Assembly (NCBI GenBank): GCA_902491895.1
Contig: CABUJH010000024.1
Location: 1-27,512, forward strand
Origin: an uncultured Collinsella sp.
GTDB lineage: Bacteria > Actinomycetota > Coriobacteriia > Coriobacteriales > Coriobacteriaceae
Direction of reading: 5' to 3'
Length of the DNA: 27,512 bases
Positions 8,167-16,501 of the stretch are shown here, piece by piece (position 1 is the stretch's first letter; every line of letters starts with the position of its first letter). Position numbers and translations under genes: made by a program. A model generated the notes under the pieces. That model worked only from the letters and a program-made list of their open reading frames with translations, searched no databases and was not told the origin of the DNA.

Positions 8167-9147
8167 TTACGCGTCCAGAGCGGAAAGGTCGATGCCCAGG
8201 GCCTCGGCCATCTCGTCGTTCTTGACGACGACCAGGTCCTTGCTCGAGAGGTGCTTGATCGGCATGTCTTCGGGCTTGGCCTCGCCCTTCAGGATCTTAA
8301 CGGCCATCTCGCCCGCGGCGTAGCCCAGGTCCTCGTAATTGATGGAGAGGGTGAACAGGCCGCCGGCCATGCACATACCCTCCTCGCCAGTCACGAAGGG
8401 AAGCTTGTTTTCCTTGCAGATCTGGCCGACCTGCGAGGCACCCGCGGCGATGGTGTTGTCGGTGGGGGAGTACAGCGCGTCGACCTTGCCCACGGCAGAC
8501 TCGACGACGGACTGAATCTCGTTGGAGCTCGAGACGGTGAAGTCAGTGTACTCGAGGCCCAGCTTGTCGAGCTCCTTCTTGGCGGCCTTGATCTGGACGT
8601 CGGAGTTGGACTCGGCGGTGCAGTAGAGCAGGCCGACCTTTTTAACGTCGGGCAGGACCTTCTGCATCATCTCGAGCTGCTCGGCGACCGGGGTGAGGTC
8701 GGAAGCGCCCGTGACGTTGGTGCCGGGCTTGTCGTTGTCCTGGACCAGGCCGGAGGCGGCGTAGTCGGTGATGGCGCAGCCCACGATGGGGATATCGGCC
8801 GTGGCGCCGGCGGCAGCCTGCGCGGCGGGCGTGGCGATGGCATAAATCAGGTTGACGTTGTCGCCCACAAACTTGTCGGCAATGGACTTACACGTGGACT
8901 GGTCGTTCTGGGCGTTCTTCTGGTCGATCTTGACCTTAAGGCCGCTCTCCTTGATGGCCTTGACAAAGCCGTCGTTGGCGGCATCGAGTGCGGAGTGCTC
9001 GGTGAGCTGCAGAACGCCGATGGTGTAGTCGGAACCGGCGGCAGCAGAGCCGGAACCAGAGTTGCCGCCGCATCCGGCGAGCGGGGCGAGCGCGAGCAGG
9101 CCGGCGGAGACCAGAAGGCTCCTGCGGCTGATGGTGATGTCCTTCAT
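8167..9147 (-). CDS. ABC transporter substrate-binding lipoprotein (ABC_sub_bind family)
   Basis: 326 residues. The N-terminus has an SRRSLL twin-arginine-like motif, a hydrophobic stretch and a lipobox LAGC at residues about 23-26, then a Gly/Ser-rich linker. The mature part is the ABC_sub_bind fold: IGVLQLTEHSALDAANDGF, LIYAIATPAAQAAA, DIPIVGCAITDY, KKVGLLYCTAESNS, DALYSPTDNTIAAG and the C-terminal NYEDLGYAAGEMAVKIL. It captures the ligand outside the membrane and hands it to the permease. The S. pneumoniae homologue TrpX takes tryptophan; aromatic amino acid uptake is possible but not shown. I chose the ATG at 9147, with GGGGGT 9 bp before it; the longer frame from 9195 would bury the signal peptide. 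Confidence 0.92.
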   Translation of the reverse strand: MKDITISRRSLLVSAGLLALAPLAGCGGNSGSGSAAAGSDYTIGVLQLTEHSALDAANDGFVKAIKESGLKVKIDQKNAQNDQSTCKSIADKFVGDNVNLIYAIATPAAQAAAGATADIPIVGCAITDYAASGLVQDNDKPGTNVTGASDLTPVAEQLEMMQKVLPDVKKVGLLYCTAESNSDVQIKAAKKELDKLGLEYTDFTVSSSNEIQSVVESAVGKVDALYSPTDNTIAAGASQVGQICKENKLPFVTGEEGMCMAGGLFTLSINYEDLGYAAGEMAVKILKGEAKPEDMPIKHLSSKDLVVVKNDEMAEALGIDLSALDA

Positions 9148-9210
9148 ATCATTACCCCCAGTATAAAAATGGCTGGAAACACTGCACTGGGACAAAGTGC
9201 AAGTGGAACT

Positions 9211-9238
9211 ATAGTAGCGCTGATGTCCATTTTTACAA
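9211..9238 (-). promoter_or_regulatory. Candidate promoter of the ABC importer operon
   Basis: On the minus strand there is TTGTAA (9233-9238), a 16-bp spacer and TACTAT (9211-9216). The predicted transcript starts near 9204 and would begin with a small hairpin (GCACT/AGTGC, 9184-9200) before the ribosome site. Confidence 0.5.
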
Positions 9239-9307
9239 CAGCCTGGCGGGTTTTTTAATACAGAATCGGATGGGCGGTACGGGTAGTCGAATGGGCGGCG
9301 GAGGGTC

Positions 9308-10093
9308 CTATGCGGCGGAGGAGGCGTCGTCCTCGTCTAGGGCGGCGAAGAGCTTCTTGCCGTCGAGGAGACGTGTGGTGACGTTTCTCATACGGGCGAT
9401 CTCGACGGTGCGCAGCGTATCGTCGGTGCCTCGGGCGTCGTAGACCGTTCCCAGCAGATACGAGATGCCATCGCGCTGCCTGATGGCAAAGGGACGGAGT
9501 GTCATCCGTGCTGCTTCGGTTTCGCCGCGTGTCGTGACGCTCGAAATATCAAAACTCACCGTGGTTCCGTGGTCGATGGCCTGCTCGACGAGCTCGCACG
9601 TGTCGATGCGCTTGATGGGCGTGCGTGTTGCCTTGGTAGCCTTGCTGCCTGCGCTTGGAGCGGGTTCGGGTGTATCGAGGTAGCCGCGAACGTCGGCGCT
9701 CGCCATGGCAACTAAGTGCTGCGCCATGCTCTTGCGGATAGCGATAGGCGTGGAGCGGTTGCACATGACCATACCGTGGAGCCGGATGATCTCTTCATCG
9801 GTGAGCGGGCGGGTAAGAAGTTTGTAGCCCACGCCGCGTTTGTACTCAATTTCGTATCCGGCATGGCGAAGCGCGGAGATGGCGGTGTAGATGCTGCGCC
9901 GCGCCGCCGAGATGGGCATGCGGGCGGGGTCGTCGGGATGGGCGAGGCGCCGGATCAGCTCATCGGAAAGCATGGCCTTGTCTTCGCCGGTGTTTTCGCT
10001 CAAGAGCTGCAGGATGCGAACGGCGCGATAGGCTGCCATCGAGGCGGCGCCCCTCGTCGTGGTGTCGTAGGTTTCAACAGCGGCTTCGGTCAT
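9308..10093 (-). CDS. HTH-WYL-type transcriptional regulator
   Basis: 261 residues. The first 90 form a winged-helix DNA-binding region (AAYRAVRILQLLSENTG, then ARRSIYTAISALRHAGYEIEY and GVGYKLL). A middle segment (LTDEEIIRLHGMVM, then helices) is followed by an Ala/Pro/Thr-rich linker. The C-terminal part resembles a WYL ligand-binding domain: LRPFAIRQRDGISYLLGTVYD, then RTVEIARMRNV. WYL regulators often sense nucleotides or nucleic acids. The ATG at 10093 has GGAAAGGA about 10 bp upstream, whereas the GTG at 10102 is too close to it. It lies 160 bp upstream of the ABC importer operon, same strand, but that operon has its own likely promoter. The regulated genes are unknown. Confidence 0.78.
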   Translation of the reverse strand: MTEAAVETYDTTTRGAASMAAYRAVRILQLLSENTGEDKAMLSDELIRRLAHPDDPARMPISAARRSIYTAISALRHAGYEIEYKRGVGYKLLTRPLTDEEIIRLHGMVMCNRSTPIAIRKSMAQHLVAMASADVRGYLDTPEPAPSAGSKATKATRTPIKRIDTCELVEQAIDHGTTVSFDISSVTTRGETEAARMTLRPFAIRQRDGISYLLGTVYDARGTDDTLRTVEIARMRNVTTRLLDGKKLFAALDEDDASSAA

Positions 10094-10210
10094 CGTGCCC
10101 ACGTCCTTTCCGTTTTGGGTGGCGACGGTATGGAGCCTAGGACGTGGGGCTTTCCCAGGGGCGCAGGGCGCTCTGGGCGGTCGGTAGTCGTCGGCAAACG
10201 GCGGGCCGAG

Positions 10211-10273
10211 TTTTCAACAGCCCTGCTCAACTGACCAAAAACTTGCCAAAAGCTTGACGGATGCTGTTGAAAA
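10211..10273. repeat. 11-bp inverted repeat before the asnS terminator
   Basis: TTTTCAACAGC (10211-10221) and GCTGTTGAAAA (10263-10273) are perfect inverted copies 41 bp apart. The second is the T-tract of the asnS terminator read on the minus strand. The 10094-10351 gap otherwise holds only this and the terminator. Confidence 0.4.
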
Positions 10274-10305
10274 AAGCGTCTCTCGACCGATGTCGAGAGA
10301 CGCTT
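10268..10305 (-). terminator. Intrinsic terminator of asnS
   Basis: A 13-bp perfect stem (10274-10286 with 10293-10305) has a 6-nt loop and is followed on the minus strand by a run of six T. It lies 47 bp past the asnS stop. Confidence 0.9.
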
Positions 10306-10351
10306 ATGCGATGAGCGTTGGCGTGTGGCGACGCGAGCTAGCGTCCGACGA

Positions 10352-11755
10352 TTAGAAGTCGGCGTTGCCCACGGTGCGCGGGTGCGGCAGGACGTCGCGG
10401 ATGTTGCCCACGCCGGTCAGATACATGACCAAGCGCTCGAAGCCCAGACCGTAGCCGGCGTGCTTGCAGGAACCGTAGCGGCGCAGGTCAAGGTAGTACT
10501 TGTACTGCTCGGGATTCATGCCCAGGTCCTTGATGCGGGCCTCGAGCAGATCCAGGCGCTCCTCGCGCTGGGAGCCGCCGATGATCTCGCCGATGCCCGG
10601 CACCAGGCAGTCGGCGGCGGCGACGGTCTTGCCGTCCTCGTTCATGCGCATGTAGAACGCCTTGATCTCGGCCGGGTAGTCGGTCACGAAGGTCGGGCGC
10701 TTAAAGTGCTCCTCGGTCAGGAAGCGCTCGTGCTCGGTCTGCAGGTCGATGCCCCAGCTGACGGGGTAATCAAACTGGTGGCCAGCAGCGACTGCCTGCT
10801 CCAGGATTTCGACGGCCTCGGTGTAGGTAACGCGGGCGAAGTCGGAGTTGGCGACATGGTCCAGGCGCTCGAGCAGACCCTTGTCCACAAACTTGTTGAG
10901 CATATTGAGCTCGTCGGGGCAGGTGGCCATGACGTCCTTAAGGACGTACTTGAGCATGGCCTCGGCGTTATCCATGTAGTCGTTAAGGTCGGCAAAGGCC
11001 ATCTCGGGCTCGATCATCCAAAACTCGGCGGCGTGGCGCGTGGTGTTGGAGTTCTCGGCACGGAAGGTGGGGCCAAAGGTGTACACGTCGCCAAAGGCCA
11101 TGGCAAAGTTCTCGGCATTGAGCTGGCCGGACACGGTGAGGCTTGCATGCTTGCCGAAGAAGTCCTGGCTCCAGTCGACCTCGCCGGACTCGGTGAGGGG
11201 CGGATTTTTGGGGTCGAGCGTGGTCACGCGGAACATCTCGCCGGCGCCCTCGCAGTCACTCGTGGTGATGATGGGGGTGTTGACGTAGACAAAGCCCTGC
11301 TCCTGGAAGAAGCGGTGGATGGCGGCAGCCGCGACAGAGCGGATGCGGAACACGGCGCGGAACAGGTTGGTGCGCGGGCGCAGGTGCTGCTGGGTGCGCA
11401 GGAACTTGACGGTTGCGCGCTTCTTCTGCAGCGGGTAATCCGGGGCGCTGACGCCCTCGACCTCGATGGAGGTGGCAGAAAGCTCGAAAGGCTGGGGCGC
11501 ATCGGGGGTCAGCTTGACGGTGCCGGTGCAAATGAGTGCGGCCGAGACGTTTTGATGGGCGATCTCGTCGTAGTTGTCGAGTGCCTCGCGGTTCATGACG
11601 ACCTGCAGGTCGCGGAAGCAGCTGCCGTCGTTGAGCGTAACGAAGCCAAAGTTCTTCATGTCGCGGACGGACTTGACCCAGCCGGCGACGGTGACGGTCT
11701 GGCCGCCGAGCGGCTCGGCATCGGCATAGAGCTGCGCGATTTTGGTGCGGTTCAC
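10352..11755 (-). CDS. asnS: Asparaginyl-tRNA synthetase
   Basis: 467 residues, the usual bacterial AsnRS length (E. coli 466). It charges tRNA-Asn with asparagine using ATP. The N-terminal OB-fold anticodon domain has VTVAGWVKSVRDMKNFGFVT and DGSCFRDLQVV. The class II core has motif 2 (FRAENSNTTRHAAEFWMIEPE is the region) and motif 3 (GYGLGFERLVMYLTG). I chose the GTG at 11755 because GGAGGA lies just upstream and a -10-like TAGAAT at about 11804-11809 puts the transcript start close by. The in-frame ATG at 11791 lacks a ribosome site. A longer open frame to 12019 is not conserved protein. A strong terminator follows. Confidence 0.95.
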   Translation of the reverse strand: MNRTKIAQLYADAEPLGGQTVTVAGWVKSVRDMKNFGFVTLNDGSCFRDLQVVMNREALDNYDEIAHQNVSAALICTGTVKLTPDAPQPFELSATSIEVEGVSAPDYPLQKKRATVKFLRTQQHLRPRTNLFRAVFRIRSVAAAAIHRFFQEQGFVYVNTPIITTSDCEGAGEMFRVTTLDPKNPPLTESGEVDWSQDFFGKHASLTVSGQLNAENFAMAFGDVYTFGPTFRAENSNTTRHAAEFWMIEPEMAFADLNDYMDNAEAMLKYVLKDVMATCPDELNMLNKFVDKGLLERLDHVANSDFARVTYTEAVEILEQAVAAGHQFDYPVSWGIDLQTEHERFLTEEHFKRPTFVTDYPAEIKAFYMRMNEDGKTVAAADCLVPGIGEIIGGSQREERLDLLEARIKDLGMNPEQYKYYLDLRRYGSCKHAGYGLGFERLVMYLTGVGNIRDVLPHPRTVGNADF

Positions 11756-11861
11756 GTATCCTCCCATAACGGTTGAATGATAGTTATCCATACAGTTCGA
11801 TATTCTAGCAGCTCGGCTCATTTGGGCTATACAGATAAGGCATTGGCGGGATGGTTTTTCA

Positions 11862-11899
11862 AACGAAAAGCGCCCGCGGCCAAATGGTCGTGGGCGCTT
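11862..11899 (-). terminator. Intrinsic terminator of the PTS IIA gene
   Basis: A 15-bp stem (11868-11882 with 11885-11899, two wobble pairs) is followed on the minus strand by TTTTCGTTT. It lies about 40 bp past the crr stop. Confidence 0.8.
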
Positions 11900-11936
11900 G
11901 ACGAGGTGCCTTTTGGCTGTGTGGCGTGGGGCCTGG

Positions 11937-12500
11937 CTACTTGGTCTTGGCAACCAGCAGCGGGTCGCCAAGCTTGACGAGCGGGTTGCCGCCGATAAGC
12001 GTTCCAGACTCGCCGACATGGTCGATGCTCTTAAGACGATCGAGCTCGGAGACGATGACGGTCACGATGTCCTCGTGACCAGCGGCCTTAATGGCCTCGC
12101 GGTCGAAGCTGATGAGCGGCTGGCCTGCCTTGACCACATCGCCCATCTCGACAAAGCGGGCAAAACCCTTGCCGTTCATTTCCACGGTGCCCAGGCCAAC
12201 ATGGATGAACACGCGCAGACCGTCCTCGGTGATCATGCCGATGGAGTGGTTGGTGACAGTGGTGGCACCGATGCGGCCGTTGGCGGGCGCATAGATGGTG
12301 CCGGTAATGGGCTCGATGCCATAGCCCTGGCCAAGCATGCCCGAGGCGATCGTCTCGTCGGGAACCTCGTTCAGGTTGACGAGCACGCCGTTGACGGGGG
12401 CATAGATGACGCCTTCGCGGGTAGCGAAGCTTGCTGCGGGCGGAACGGACGCCTCGCCGGTCGAGGTGAAGGTGGACTTAAGCGAATCGAGCAGACCCAT
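11937..12500 (-). CDS. crr: PTS glucose-type EIIA protein (stand-alone)
   Basis: 187 residues, cytoplasmic. IIA takes phosphate from HPr and passes it to a IIB domain. The fold is clear: IYAPVNGVLVNLNEVPDE, IEPITGTIYAPANG, NHSIGMIT with His85, and FIHVGLGTVEMNGKGF with the phosphorylated His100. No IIB or IIC domain is attached. The EIICB protein encoded at 16.8 kb lacks IIA and could be its partner, though glucose-type IIA proteins often serve several permeases. The ATG at 12500 follows GGAGG by 6 bp; upstream in-frame codons have no such site. A palindrome 47 bp upstream may be an operator. Confidence 0.93.
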   Translation of the reverse strand: MGLLDSLKSTFTSTGEASVPPAASFATREGVIYAPVNGVLVNLNEVPDETIASGMLGQGYGIEPITGTIYAPANGRIGATTVTNHSIGMITEDGLRVFIHVGLGTVEMNGKGFARFVEMGDVVKAGQPLISFDREAIKAAGHEDIVTVIVSELDRLKSIDHVGESGTLIGGNPLVKLGDPLLVAKTK

Positions 12501-12546
12501 AGTTGCCTCCAACTTAAATAGGCGCATATCGCGCGTTTGGTTTGCC

Positions 12547-12558
12547 GGAAACGTTTCA
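12547..12558. promoter_or_regulatory. Candidate LacI/CcpA-type operator upstream of crr
   Basis: GGAAACGTTTCA is a near-perfect palindrome centred on CG, the layout of LacI-family sites. It does not fit the full cre consensus. A possible minus-strand promoter lies just upstream (TTCAGA near 12607-12612, 17 bp, TAGAAT near 12584-12589), which would place the site after the transcript start. Confidence 0.35.
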
Positions 12559-12743
12559 CATGTGTTTCGCGGCTTAGTCAACGCCCCTATTCTACGCTGC
12601 TCAACGATACCTCTGAACTGGGATTATGTGATATATCAGTTGAAGGGAAACTTATTGCCGGAGTGTTTCTGCGCCACGGGTTCAAGTGGGGTACGCTTGA
12701 AGGCGAAAAACAAGGGCGCATAATTTGCGCGAAGGGAGCACAT

Positions 12744-13643
12744 ATGATTGTCGAGAACCATGCGCTGTGGGGCGAGGAGCCGACCGAGGATTATCCGGCG
12801 ACGTTTACGTATTTGGGTGCCGAGCCGTTGCCCGATAAACCGAATGGCCGCCGCCCCGCGGTGATTATCTGTGGCGGAGGTGCGTTTACGCATATCGCTC
12901 CGCATGAGCAGGATCCTGTGGCGTTTGCGTTTTTGGATCACGGTTACCAGGCCTTTGTGCTCAACTATGTCACGAGTTCTACGGGTGACGTGAGCTTTCC
13001 GCATCCCCAGGCAGATCTTGCCAAGATGGTCGCCACGGTGCGCGCCAACGCCGACGAGTGGCATGTCGATCCTAAGCGCGTGTGCGTCGTGGGCTTTTCT
13101 GCTGGCGGCATGATTTGCGCCTCGCTGGCAACACAGTGGAAGACCGGCCCCTTTGCGGCACTTGCCGGGGCGCGTCCGGACGACATTCGTCCCGATGCCG
13201 TGGTGCTGGGCTATCCATTGCTCGACTTTGCCTATGTGCGCGACATGCAGACGCGCGATCCGCGCATTGACTTGCGTGTGCCCAAGACGGGTGGCAAGAC
13301 GGGGCGCGATTTGCTCAACGACTACCTGTCGATGGTGACGGGCGGCGAGGCAACTGACGAGCATCTGGCCGACATCTGCCCCACCACGCATGTTTCGCGT
13401 CAGATGCCACCGACCTTTGTGTGGGGCGTGTCCGACGACAAGACGGCGCCGATCGCGCAGGTCTACCCGTTTGCGCAGCGCATGGCCGAGGAGGGCGTTG
13501 CATGCGAGATGCACGTCTTCGACCAGGGTGGTCATGGCCTTTCGCTCGGCAACGCCAACACCGCGGTCGACAACGAGGACAAGCAGGTTTCCGTCCGTCC
13601 CTGGATCCGCCTGGCCTTCCGCTTCCTCGAGCGCCATCTGTAA
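12744..13643 (+). CDS. Alpha/beta hydrolase (BD-FAE/acetyl esterase-like)
   Basis: 299 residues, no signal peptide. The oxyanion segment is CGGGAF at 43-48 and the nucleophile elbow is GFSAGG with Ser119. The acid is likely Asp231 or Asp232 (GVSDDKTAP) and the catalytic His264 is in GGHGLS. The pattern fits small esterases that remove acetyl or feruloyl groups from sugars; the real substrate is unknown. The ATG at 12744 has AAGGGAG about 7 bp upstream; a longer frame from 12537 has no site and overlaps the crr control region. It is divergent from crr and ends just before a conserved inverted repeat. Confidence 0.88.
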   Translation: MIVENHALWGEEPTEDYPATFTYLGAEPLPDKPNGRRPAVIICGGGAFTHIAPHEQDPVAFAFLDHGYQAFVLNYVTSSTGDVSFPHPQADLAKMVATVRANADEWHVDPKRVCVVGFSAGGMICASLATQWKTGPFAALAGARPDDIRPDAVVLGYPLLDFAYVRDMQTRDPRIDLRVPKTGGKTGRDLLNDYLSMVTGGEATDEHLADICPTTHVSRQMPPTFVWGVSDDKTAPIAQVYPFAQRMAEEGVACEMHVFDQGGHGLSLGNANTAVDNEDKQVSVRPWIRLAFRFLERHL

Positions 13644-13670
13644 GAGTCCCGGCATCCAAGCTCTTCAATA

Positions 13671-13745
13671 ACTTGCGGTGAAATAGTTCCTATCTGGGGC
13701 ATCAACCAGCCCATCCAGGAACTATTCCACCGCAACTTCGTTTTT
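13671..13745 (+). repeat. GTTGCGGTGGAATAGTTCC inverted repeat, copy A (terminator-like)
   Basis: Arms of 21 bp (13671-13691 with 13717-13737, two mismatches) flank a 25-nt loop. A T-rich tail (CTTCGTTTTT) follows, so it can end transcription of the esterase gene. The arm sequence is the same as in copy B at 23125-23191, 9.4 kb away, while the loops differ. Confidence 0.8.
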
Positions 13746-13756
13746 GATGCCCCGTC

Positions 13757-13950
13757 CGGAAACTGCGCCCCAGTTTTGCCTTTCAAGGTGGGACGCAGTT
13801 TCCCATAGGGCCTCGACTGGGAAAGCGCGTCCCGTTTCGAGCGGGGATTCCGGGATGCATTTTCCGTAAGAGGCCTGTTTGGGAAACCATATCCCGTTTC
13901 GAGCCGGAATTCTGGGATGTAGTTTTCCCGAGAGGCCTCATCGGGAAACT
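13757..13950 (+). repeat. 62-bp tandem array of hairpin units
   Basis: Three units start at 13757, 13819 and 13881, and a fourth begins at 13943, exactly 62 bp apart. Each opens with [C/G]GGAAA, has a TCCC box, often CGTTTCGAG, then GGGAT or GGGAC, TTTTCC and a spacer ending AGGCCT or GGGCCT. The first half of each unit pairs with the second (for example 13758-13772 with 13791-13804 region), so the array folds into serial hairpins. 62 is not a multiple of three, so this is not coding. It fills the gap between the esterase and feoB. Confidence 0.75.
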
Positions 13951-13996
13951 ATGGCCCTGAACTCTCCTGCCTGTCCCCATTGCGCCAATTTGCTGA

Positions 13997-14026
13997 TTGA
14001 ACATCGTTGTGTGTTCGCGCTATCAT
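13997..14026 (+). promoter_or_regulatory. Candidate feoB promoter
   Basis: TTGAAC (13997-14002), 18 bp, TATCAT (14021-14026). The transcript would start near 14033, just before the paired GGTTAGCC boxes. Confidence 0.45.
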
Positions 14027-14039
14027 GCATGGTTAAATT

Positions 14040-14064
14040 GGTTAGCCGTGGCAAACGGTTAGCC
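14040..14064 (+). promoter_or_regulatory. Candidate iron-regulator operator: paired GGTTAGCC boxes
   Basis: GGTTAGCC occurs at 14040-14047 and 14057-14064, 17 bp apart, at the predicted transcript start of the iron transporter. The box resembles a half-site of DtxR/IdeR operators (known consensus centred on GGTTAGCCTAACC). This is an inference from sequence and position only. Confidence 0.4.
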
Positions 14065-14115
14065 AAGGTGAACATAAATGCAACGCCCTGTGGGCGCCGG
14101 GGGAGGAACACGGAC

Positions 14116-16476
14116 GTGAAGCTCGATACGCTCGAGATTGGAAAGGACGCCGTTGTCGCATCGGTGGCATCGGACGACCAGGCACTCCGACAGCATATTT
14201 TGGACATGGGCCTAACGCCGGGCACCGAAGTCACCATGATGAAGTACGCCCCCATGGGCGACCCGCTCGAGATTCGCCTGCGTGGCTACGAGTTGACGCT
14301 GCGCAAGGATGATGCCGCACGCATTGAGCTCGTGGATGTGCACGACACCGATACCGGTCCGCGCGCCAACGCCGCAATCGGAACGACGGAGCATCCGGCA
14401 CTCGGCGAGGGGATGTATTCGCCCCGTGCGGCAAAAACGGCCGTGCCCGAGGGCGCACCGCTGCATTTTGCCCTCGCCGGCAACCAAAACTGCGGTAAGA
14501 CCACGCTGTTCAACCAGCTTACGGGCTCCAACCAGCACGTCGGTAACTTTCCTGGCGTGACGGTCGACCGCAAGGACGGCACCATCCGTAACCATCCCGA
14601 GGCAAGCGTTACCGATCTGCCCGGCATTTACTCCCTGTCGCCGTACACGGGCGAAGAGATCGTCAGCCGCCAATTCATCTTGGACGAAAACCCCGACGCC
14701 ATCATCGACATCATCGACGCCACCAACATCGAACGTAACCTGTACCTGACGCTGCAGCTTATGGAGCTCGACCGCCCCATGGTCATCGCGCTCAACATGA
14801 TGGACGAGGTGACGGCCAACGGCGGCGCCGTGGACGTCAATCTGCTCGAGAGCCTGTTGGGCGTGCCTGTTGTTCCCATTAGCGCTGCCCGCAACGAGGG
14901 TATCGGCGAGCTGGTGGATCATGCCTTGCACGTGGCGCGGTTCCGCGAGCGCCCCGGTCGCCTGGACTTCTGTGCGCCCGATGGATCGGACGGCGGCGCA
15001 CTGCATCGCTGCATCCACGGCATTGCCAACCTGATCGAGGACCATGCCGTGACGGCGCACATCCCGGTGCGCTTTGCGGCGACCAAGCTGGTTGAGGGCG
15101 ACGAGCTGGTGACCGAGGCGCTTCACCTGGATCGCAACGAGCTCGACGCTATCGAGCACATCATTACCCAGATGGAGGGCGAGGCCGGCACCGACCGCCT
15201 GTCCGCGCTGGCCGATATGCGCTTTAGCTTTATCGGCGACGTGTGCGGGCGCTGCGTGGTCAAGCCGCACGAGAGCCGCGAGCACGTGCGCTCCGTCAAA
15301 ATCGACCGCATCCTGACGGGGCGTTATACGGCCATCCCGGCATTTCTGGTGATCATGGGCCTCGTCTTTTGGCTGACGTTTGGCGTGATTGGCGCGGCAC
15401 TGCAAGGTCTGATGGAAGATGGCGTTGCAGCCGCTATCGCTTATGTCGATGCGGGCCTCAAGGCATTTGGCACCAACGACGTGGTGCGCTCGCTGGCTGT
15501 CGATGGCGTGCTTGCGGGCGTGGGCAGCGTGCTGACCTTCCTGCCGATTATCGTCGTGCTCTTCTTGTTTCTCTCCATTCTGGAAGACTCGGGCTACATG
15601 GCGCGCGTGGCCTTTGTCATGGATAAAGTGCTGCGCCGCTTTGGCCTGTCGGGCCGCAGCTTTGTGCCCATGCTCGTCGGTTTTGGCTGCACCGTGCCGG
15701 CTATCATGTCGACCCGTACGCTCCCATCCGAGCACGACCGCAAGATGACGGTCATGCTCACGCCGTTCATGAGCTGCTCTGCCAAACTGCCGGTCTATGG
15801 TCTGCTGTGCGGAGCATTCTTCCCGCAGGCGACAGTTCCCGCCATGGTCTCGCTCTACCTGATCGGTATCGTGGTCGGCTGCATTGCCGCCCTGGTGCTC
15901 AACCGCACGGCCTTTAAGGGCGACCCCGTGCCGTTTATCATGGAGCTCCCCAATTACCGCCTGCCGAGCGTCAAGACGACGGTGATGCTGGCATGGGATA
16001 AGGCCAAGGACTTTATTACCAAGGCCTTTACCATTATCTTTGCCGCTACGGTGGTTATCTGGTTCCTGCAGACGTTCGATATTCGCTTTAACGTGGTCGC
16101 CGACCAGTCGCAGAGCCTGCTTGCCGGTCTGGGCAGCATCATCGCGCCGGTGCTGGCGCCGCTCGGATTTGGTGACTGGCGCGCCTCGACGGCACTCGTC
16201 ACGGGACTCATTGCCAAGGAGAGTGTCATCTCGACCCTCACGGTCCTTTTGGGCGCAACCTCGCCTGCGGTGTTGTCGACCATGTTCTCTCCGTTTACCG
16301 CCTACGTGTTCTTGGTCTTTACGCTGCTGTACCCGCCGTGCGTGGCGTCCATCGGCGCCGTCAAGAGCGAGCTGGGCGCGCGCTACGCCGTAGCCGTGTT
16401 CGCGTTTCAGGTGACGGTCGCCTGGATCGTGGCGTTTGTCGTGCATTCGGCGGGCATATTGCTGGGGTTGGCTTAG
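14116..16476 (+). CDS. feoB: Ferrous iron transporter, FeoA-FeoB fusion
   Basis: 786 residues. Residues about 1-75 are a FeoA (SH3-like) domain: ILDMGLTPGTEVTMMKYAPMGDP and IRLRGYELTLRKDDA. The FeoB G domain follows: G1 GNQNCGKTT at about 122 (most FeoB have GNPNCGKT), GNFPGVTVD, G3 DLPGIYSLSPY and G4 NMMDE. The membrane part begins near residue 405 and has the two gates, including GFGCTVPAIMSTR and SCSAKLPVYG. It imports Fe2+ across the membrane. The GTG at 14116 has GGGAGGA 8 bp upstream; the frame is open to 13879, but that stretch is intergenic repeat. No separate feoA is present because it is fused. Iron control is likely (see the paired boxes). Confidence 0.95.
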   Translation: MKLDTLEIGKDAVVASVASDDQALRQHILDMGLTPGTEVTMMKYAPMGDPLEIRLRGYELTLRKDDAARIELVDVHDTDTGPRANAAIGTTEHPALGEGMYSPRAAKTAVPEGAPLHFALAGNQNCGKTTLFNQLTGSNQHVGNFPGVTVDRKDGTIRNHPEASVTDLPGIYSLSPYTGEEIVSRQFILDENPDAIIDIIDATNIERNLYLTLQLMELDRPMVIALNMMDEVTANGGAVDVNLLESLLGVPVVPISAARNEGIGELVDHALHVARFRERPGRLDFCAPDGSDGGALHRCIHGIANLIEDHAVTAHIPVRFAATKLVEGDELVTEALHLDRNELDAIEHIITQMEGEAGTDRLSALADMRFSFIGDVCGRCVVKPHESREHVRSVKIDRILTGRYTAIPAFLVIMGLVFWLTFGVIGAALQGLMEDGVAAAIAYVDAGLKAFGTNDVVRSLAVDGVLAGVGSVLTFLPIIVVLFLFLSILEDSGYMARVAFVMDKVLRRFGLSGRSFVPMLVGFGCTVPAIMSTRTLPSEHDRKMTVMLTPFMSCSAKLPVYGLLCGAFFPQATVPAMVSLYLIGIVVGCIAALVLNRTAFKGDPVPFIMELPNYRLPSVKTTVMLAWDKAKDFITKAFTIIFAATVVIWFLQTFDIRFNVVADQSQSLLAGLGSIIAPVLAPLGFGDWRASTALVTGLIAKESVISTLTVLLGATSPAVLSTMFSPFTAYVFLVFTLLYPPCVASIGAVKSELGARYAVAVFAFQVTVAWIVAFVVHSAGILLGLA

Positions 16477-16501
16477 GGGCGCGTTGATGCTCCGCGCTTT
16501 T
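16477..16501 (+). terminator. Weak hairpin after feoB
   Basis: GCGCG (16479-16483) pairs with CGCGC (16493-16497), extended by G-T pairs, then TTTT. It is short, but well placed just after the stop. Confidence 0.4.

Noticed and set aside
12636..13655. 339-codon minus-strand open frame
   Set aside because: Antisense to the alpha/beta hydrolase, which has a complete catalytic triad and a good start. The composition is shadow-like.
13968..13985. CCTGTCCCC motif resembling the GGGACAG palindrome core
   Set aside because: The pairing arms on either side are missing, so I did not count it as a family member.
13783..14004. Minus-strand 73-codon frame across the 62-bp array
   Set aside because: The repeat period is not a multiple of three, so the frame does not repeat as protein. 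No ribosome site was seen.
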